Part shown: piece by piece, positions 38,908 to 40,750 of the stretch | Layout of the letters: each line of letters starts with the position of its first letter | Position numbering within the stretch: position 1 is the stretch's first letter | Assembly: GCA_003220495.1 (NCBI GenBank) | Contig: QHSP01000090.1 | Span: forward strand, 1 to 40,750 | Origin: Candidatus Rokuibacteriota bacterium | GTDB lineage: Bacteria; Methylomirabilota; Methylomirabilia; Rokubacteriales; CSP1-6 | Direction: 5' to 3' | Length of the DNA: 40,750 bases | Position numbers and translations under genes: made by a program | Notes under the pieces: generated by a model | Seen by the model: only the letters and a program-made list of their open reading frames with translations | Databases searched by the model: none | What the model was told of the DNA's origin: nothing

Positions 38908-39822
38908 CTATTTCTTCGCAACCGGCACCGGGATGCCGGGGATCTTCACGTTGACCGAGCCCAGGTGGTTGCGGCTCGTGAAGTAGAGCGTCTTCCAATC
39001 GTCGCCGCCGAAGGCGATGTTTGTCGTGGCCGGAGCTCCGTGGACGATCCGGCCGAGCTTCTTGCCGCGCGGATCCATGATCCAGATCCCGCCGGCGCCG
39101 CCGCAGTAGACGTTGCCTTCCACGTCGACCTTCATGCCGTCGGGCACGCCGGGCTCGTCGCCGCCGAGATCCGCGAAGACTCGGTCGGTCTGCTTCGCAA
39201 GGGTGCCGTTGGGTAGCAGATCGAAGGCGCGAATGTGCTTGCGGCGCGTGTCGTTGATGTAGAGCACGCTCTCGTCCGGCGAGAACGCGAGCCCATTGGG
39301 CAGCACGAAGTCGTCGACGAGCAAGGTATACGTGCCGAGATCGGGGGTGAGGCGGTAGACACCGGAGAAGGTGAGGTCCCACTGCTCGGGCGCGAGGGGG
39401 CTGGTCCACGGATCGGTGAAGTAGATGCAGCCGTCCGACTTGACCACCACGTCGTTGGGACGATTGAGCCGCTGTCCCTTGAAACTGTTCGCGAGGACCG
39501 TGAGGCTGCCGTCGAGCTCCAGTCGTGTGACCCGCCGACTGTCGTGCTCGCAGGCGATCAGCCGGCCCTGCAGGTCGCGCGTCAGCCCGTTGGCGCGGTT
39601 CGTCGGCTCGAGGAACAGCGACACACCCTGGCCGGGGACGTACTTCATCCGTTTGTTGTTGTGGATGTCGCTGAAGAGTAGATAGCGGCCTTCCTTCCAC
39701 CAGAGCGGTCCTTCCGCCGGCCCCTGGGGGCCGCCGAATCCGTCCGCCAGCGCGCGGATAGGTTCGGAAGTGGAGATGATCTTTTCCAGCTCCGGGGCGA
39801 ATTGCTCGATCTTCGTCGCCAT
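38908..39822 (-). CDS. SMP-30/gluconolactonase/LRE family protein
   Basis: This 304-residue protein starts at ATG 39822 with AAGGAG upstream. GPAEGPLWWKEGRYLLFSDI carries the conserved metal-binding Glu. LNRPNDVVVKSDGCIYFTDPW supplies the Asn/Asp. PNGLAFSPDESVLYINDT holds the catalytic Asp, typical of the calcium- or zinc-binding six-bladed propeller lactonases. It should open a lactone, such as a sugar lactone, after a dehydrogenase step. No signal peptide is visible. It is convergent with the NHL gene, and the integron remnant begins 110 bases beyond its start. Confidence 0.9.
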   Translation of the reverse strand: MATKIEQFAPELEKIISTSEPIRALADGFGGPQGPAEGPLWWKEGRYLLFSDIHNNKRMKYVPGQGVSLFLEPTNRANGLTRDLQGRLIACEHDSRRVTRLELDGSLTVLANSFKGQRLNRPNDVVVKSDGCIYFTDPWTSPLAPEQWDLTFSGVYRLTPDLGTYTLLVDDFVLPNGLAFSPDESVLYINDTRRKHIRAFDLLPNGTLAKQTDRVFADLGGDEPGVPDGMKVDVEGNVYCGGAGGIWIMDPRGKKLGRIVHGAPATTNIAFGGDDWKTLYFTSRNHLGSVNVKIPGIPVPVAKK

Positions 39823-39931
39823 GTTGGCTCCTTGCGCACGCGGCGCCTGGGACCCCGCGGTGCCCAGCTTGCGGTATCAGTTCGTCGACTCTTGCCGGGT
39901 TCTGCGACCGGTGCCTATTCTCCTACCAACT

Positions 39932-40286
39932 ATGGCGCTCGAGATCAATGCTGGCGTGCGCCAGCCCAGACTGCTGGATCGCGTGCGCGAGGCCAATCGG
40001 CTGCGCCACGGCAGTCGGAGCACCGAGAAGTCCTATATCGGATGGATCCGTCGCCTCATCCTGTTTCGCGGCAAGCGGCATCCGGCCGAGATGGGCGGGC
40101 CCGAGGTCGCGCAGTTTCTCAGCTCGCTCGCTGTCGAAGGGCAAGTGGCCGCATCGACCCAGAACCAGGCGCTGAGCGCGCTGCTGTTTCTCTATCGCTA
40201 CGTCTTGCATCAGGACTTGCCCTGGCTCGACGACGTCGTTCGAGCCCGGCGACCAAAACACTTGCCGGTTGTCTTGACCCATCGGT
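39932..40286 (+). pseudogene. intI: Integron integrase (IntI-type tyrosine recombinase), 5' fragment
   Basis: From ATG 39932 about 118 residues match the N-terminal SAM-like DNA-binding domain of IntI: RLLDRVREANRLRHGS, TEKSYIGWIRRLILFRGKRH, ASTQNQALSALLFLYRYVL and LPWLDDVVRARRPKHLPVVLT. The last is the classic end of this domain before the catalytic domain begins. After VVLTH the frame passes into unrelated sequence, and the catalytic RHRY residues are absent, so no recombinase is made. In IntI1 the equivalent string is LPVVLTPDEV. It lies on the same strand as the following cassettes. Confidence 0.88.
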
Positions 40287-40611
40287 ATACCTCATCTGGC
40301 TCAGGCTACCGCTCCGAAAGGCTGTCACGCTGTCGCTTGCCACCAACGCAGTGTCTGCAGCCATTGGGGTCTTTGCGCTGTGGCCAATCCTCTTCTATGA
40401 GCCTGGCATTGACCTCGCCCTGCGCATGCCTGGCGCGATAGGTCTAATCGCAATTATCATCATCGTCCTGAATATCTGCATCGAGTACTGGGTCGCCATC
40501 CGATGGTGCGGTGTTCCTCGAACTCGTACAGTTCTGTGGAATGTGGTTGCAGCCAACCTCTTGAGCTTTGCTCTCGTTGTGCTGCTAGTGCCAACGTGGT
40601 TCAAGCTATAG
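40287..40611 (+). pseudogene. 3' part of a membrane-protein gene cassette
   Basis: A different frame, joined near 40280 to the integrase fragment, encodes about 108 residues ending at TAG 40609-40611. YLIWLRLPLRKAVTLSLATN, then AIGLIAIIIIVLNICIEYWV and NVVAANLLSFALVVLLV are hydrophobic helices, about three spans, with a charged RWCGVPRTRTVLW loop. It is visibly AT-richer than its neighbours, as is usual for integron cassettes. Its N-terminus is missing because of the junction. The attC site follows directly after the stop. I do not recognise the family. Confidence 0.65.
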
Positions 40612-40615
40612 GGAG

Positions 40616-40693
40616 CCCTAACTTCACGATGGACCGGACCGCCTGCCGGCGGCGTTGCCGCCGGCACGCGGCCGGTCATCGTGCGCGTTAGAC
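40616..40693 (+). other. attC: attC recombination site of an integron cassette
   Basis: R'' box CCCTAAC (40616-40622) and R' box GTTAGAC (40687-40693) flank an imperfect palindrome. CACGATG (40625-40631) pairs with CATCGTG (40677-40683), and GCCGGCGGC (40645-40653) pairs with GCCGCCGGC (40657-40665) around a GTT loop. Two left-arm bases, a G at 40631-40632 and the A at 40638, stay unpaired, as in folded attC sites. The cleavage point would be in G/TTAGAC. The consensus R' is GTTRRRY. It lies between a cassette stop and the next cassette start. Confidence 0.88.
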
Positions 40694-40707
40694 GCCAAGG
40701 AGACATC

Positions 40708-40750
40708 ATGACGGTCAAGCGTATGGACAACGTCGGCATCGTGGTAGAAG
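40708..40750 (+). CDS. VOC-family gene cassette (partial)
   Basis: ATG 40708 has AAGGAG six bases upstream and lies 14 bases after the attC R' box. The 14 visible residues (MTVKRMDNVGIVVE) match the start of VOC-family proteins (xxMDNVGIVVED). VOC proteins are frequent passengers of chromosomal integron cassettes. It is cut by the window end, so only the first strand of the fold is seen. Confidence 0.75.
   Translation, partial: MTVKRMDNVGIVVE

Noticed and set aside
39770-40441. One continuous protein from the integrase start to 40441
   Set aside because: The frame is only coincidentally open beyond VVLTH; the residues after it are not integrase-like, and the membrane-protein residues lie in a different frame.

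Overview
The window is about 40.75 kb of very GC-rich bacterial DNA with dense coding, few gaps, frequent GTG starts and strong purine-rich ribosome binding sites. The gene content suggests a soil or subsurface heterotroph of the Candidatus Rokubacteria / Methylomirabilota type. It includes five luciferase-like (LLM) flavin/F420 oxidoreductases, several amidohydrolases, VOC proteins, a fumarylacetoacetase-family enzyme, a CoA ligase, NHL and SMP-30 beta-propellers and a very large poly-HAMP kinase. The taxonomic guess is inference from gene content only. No rRNA, tRNA or CRISPR array was found.

Layout. (1) 1-1732 (-): partial STAND-like P-loop ATPase of the Sll1717 type, with a nucleotide-cyclase-like fold at its C-terminus, cut by the window edge. 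(2) 1.8-5.8 kb: an LLM enzyme, a divergently transcribed FAH-family enzyme, and a VOC / amidohydrolase / VOC operon that looks catabolic (ring-cleavage and decarboxylation chemistry). (3) 5.8-8.1 kb: ECF sigma factor, small membrane protein, and a signal-peptide protein with an STN-like domain, bactofilin-like repeats and membrane helices. (4) 8.1-10.7 kb: cyclic amidohydrolase, LLM monooxygenase and RidA operon, recalling the logic of pyrimidine/cyclic amide catabolism. (5) 10.7-15.8 kb: LLM, a relic of an MFS transporter and an AMP-dependent CoA ligase on the minus strand, a carboxymuconolactone-decarboxylase-like protein on the plus strand, then an MFS transporter and an ABM-family monooxygenase.

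(6) 16.0-25.1 kb: a minus-strand signalling operon. A 1988-residue soluble hybrid histidine kinase with about 23 HAMP units, a GAF domain, a kinase core and three receivers is followed by a second hybrid kinase and an FkbM methyltransferase. The ten 276-bp HAMP-pair units show recent tandem duplication. (7) 25.1-31.9 kb: a regulatory intergenic region with inverted and direct repeats, a zinc-dependent dehydrogenase, an alpha/beta hydrolase, a decayed secreted beta-helix gene, an LLM enzyme, a PLP aminotransferase and a FAD amine oxidase. (8) 31.9-39.8 kb: two thioredoxin-fold proteins, an enolase-superfamily enzyme, a protoglobin, a cupin with the E1 alpha/beta pair of a 2-oxoacid dehydrogenase, another LLM enzyme with an NHL protein, and an SMP-30 lactonase.

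(9) 39.9-40.75 kb: the remains of a chromosomal integron. It holds the 5' third of an integron integrase fused to the 3' part of a membrane-protein cassette, a convincing attC recombination site (about 40616-40693), and the start of the next cassette, a VOC-family gene cut by the window end. This mobile-gene platform, the poly-HAMP kinase and the ATPase-cyclase fusion are the most notable parts.
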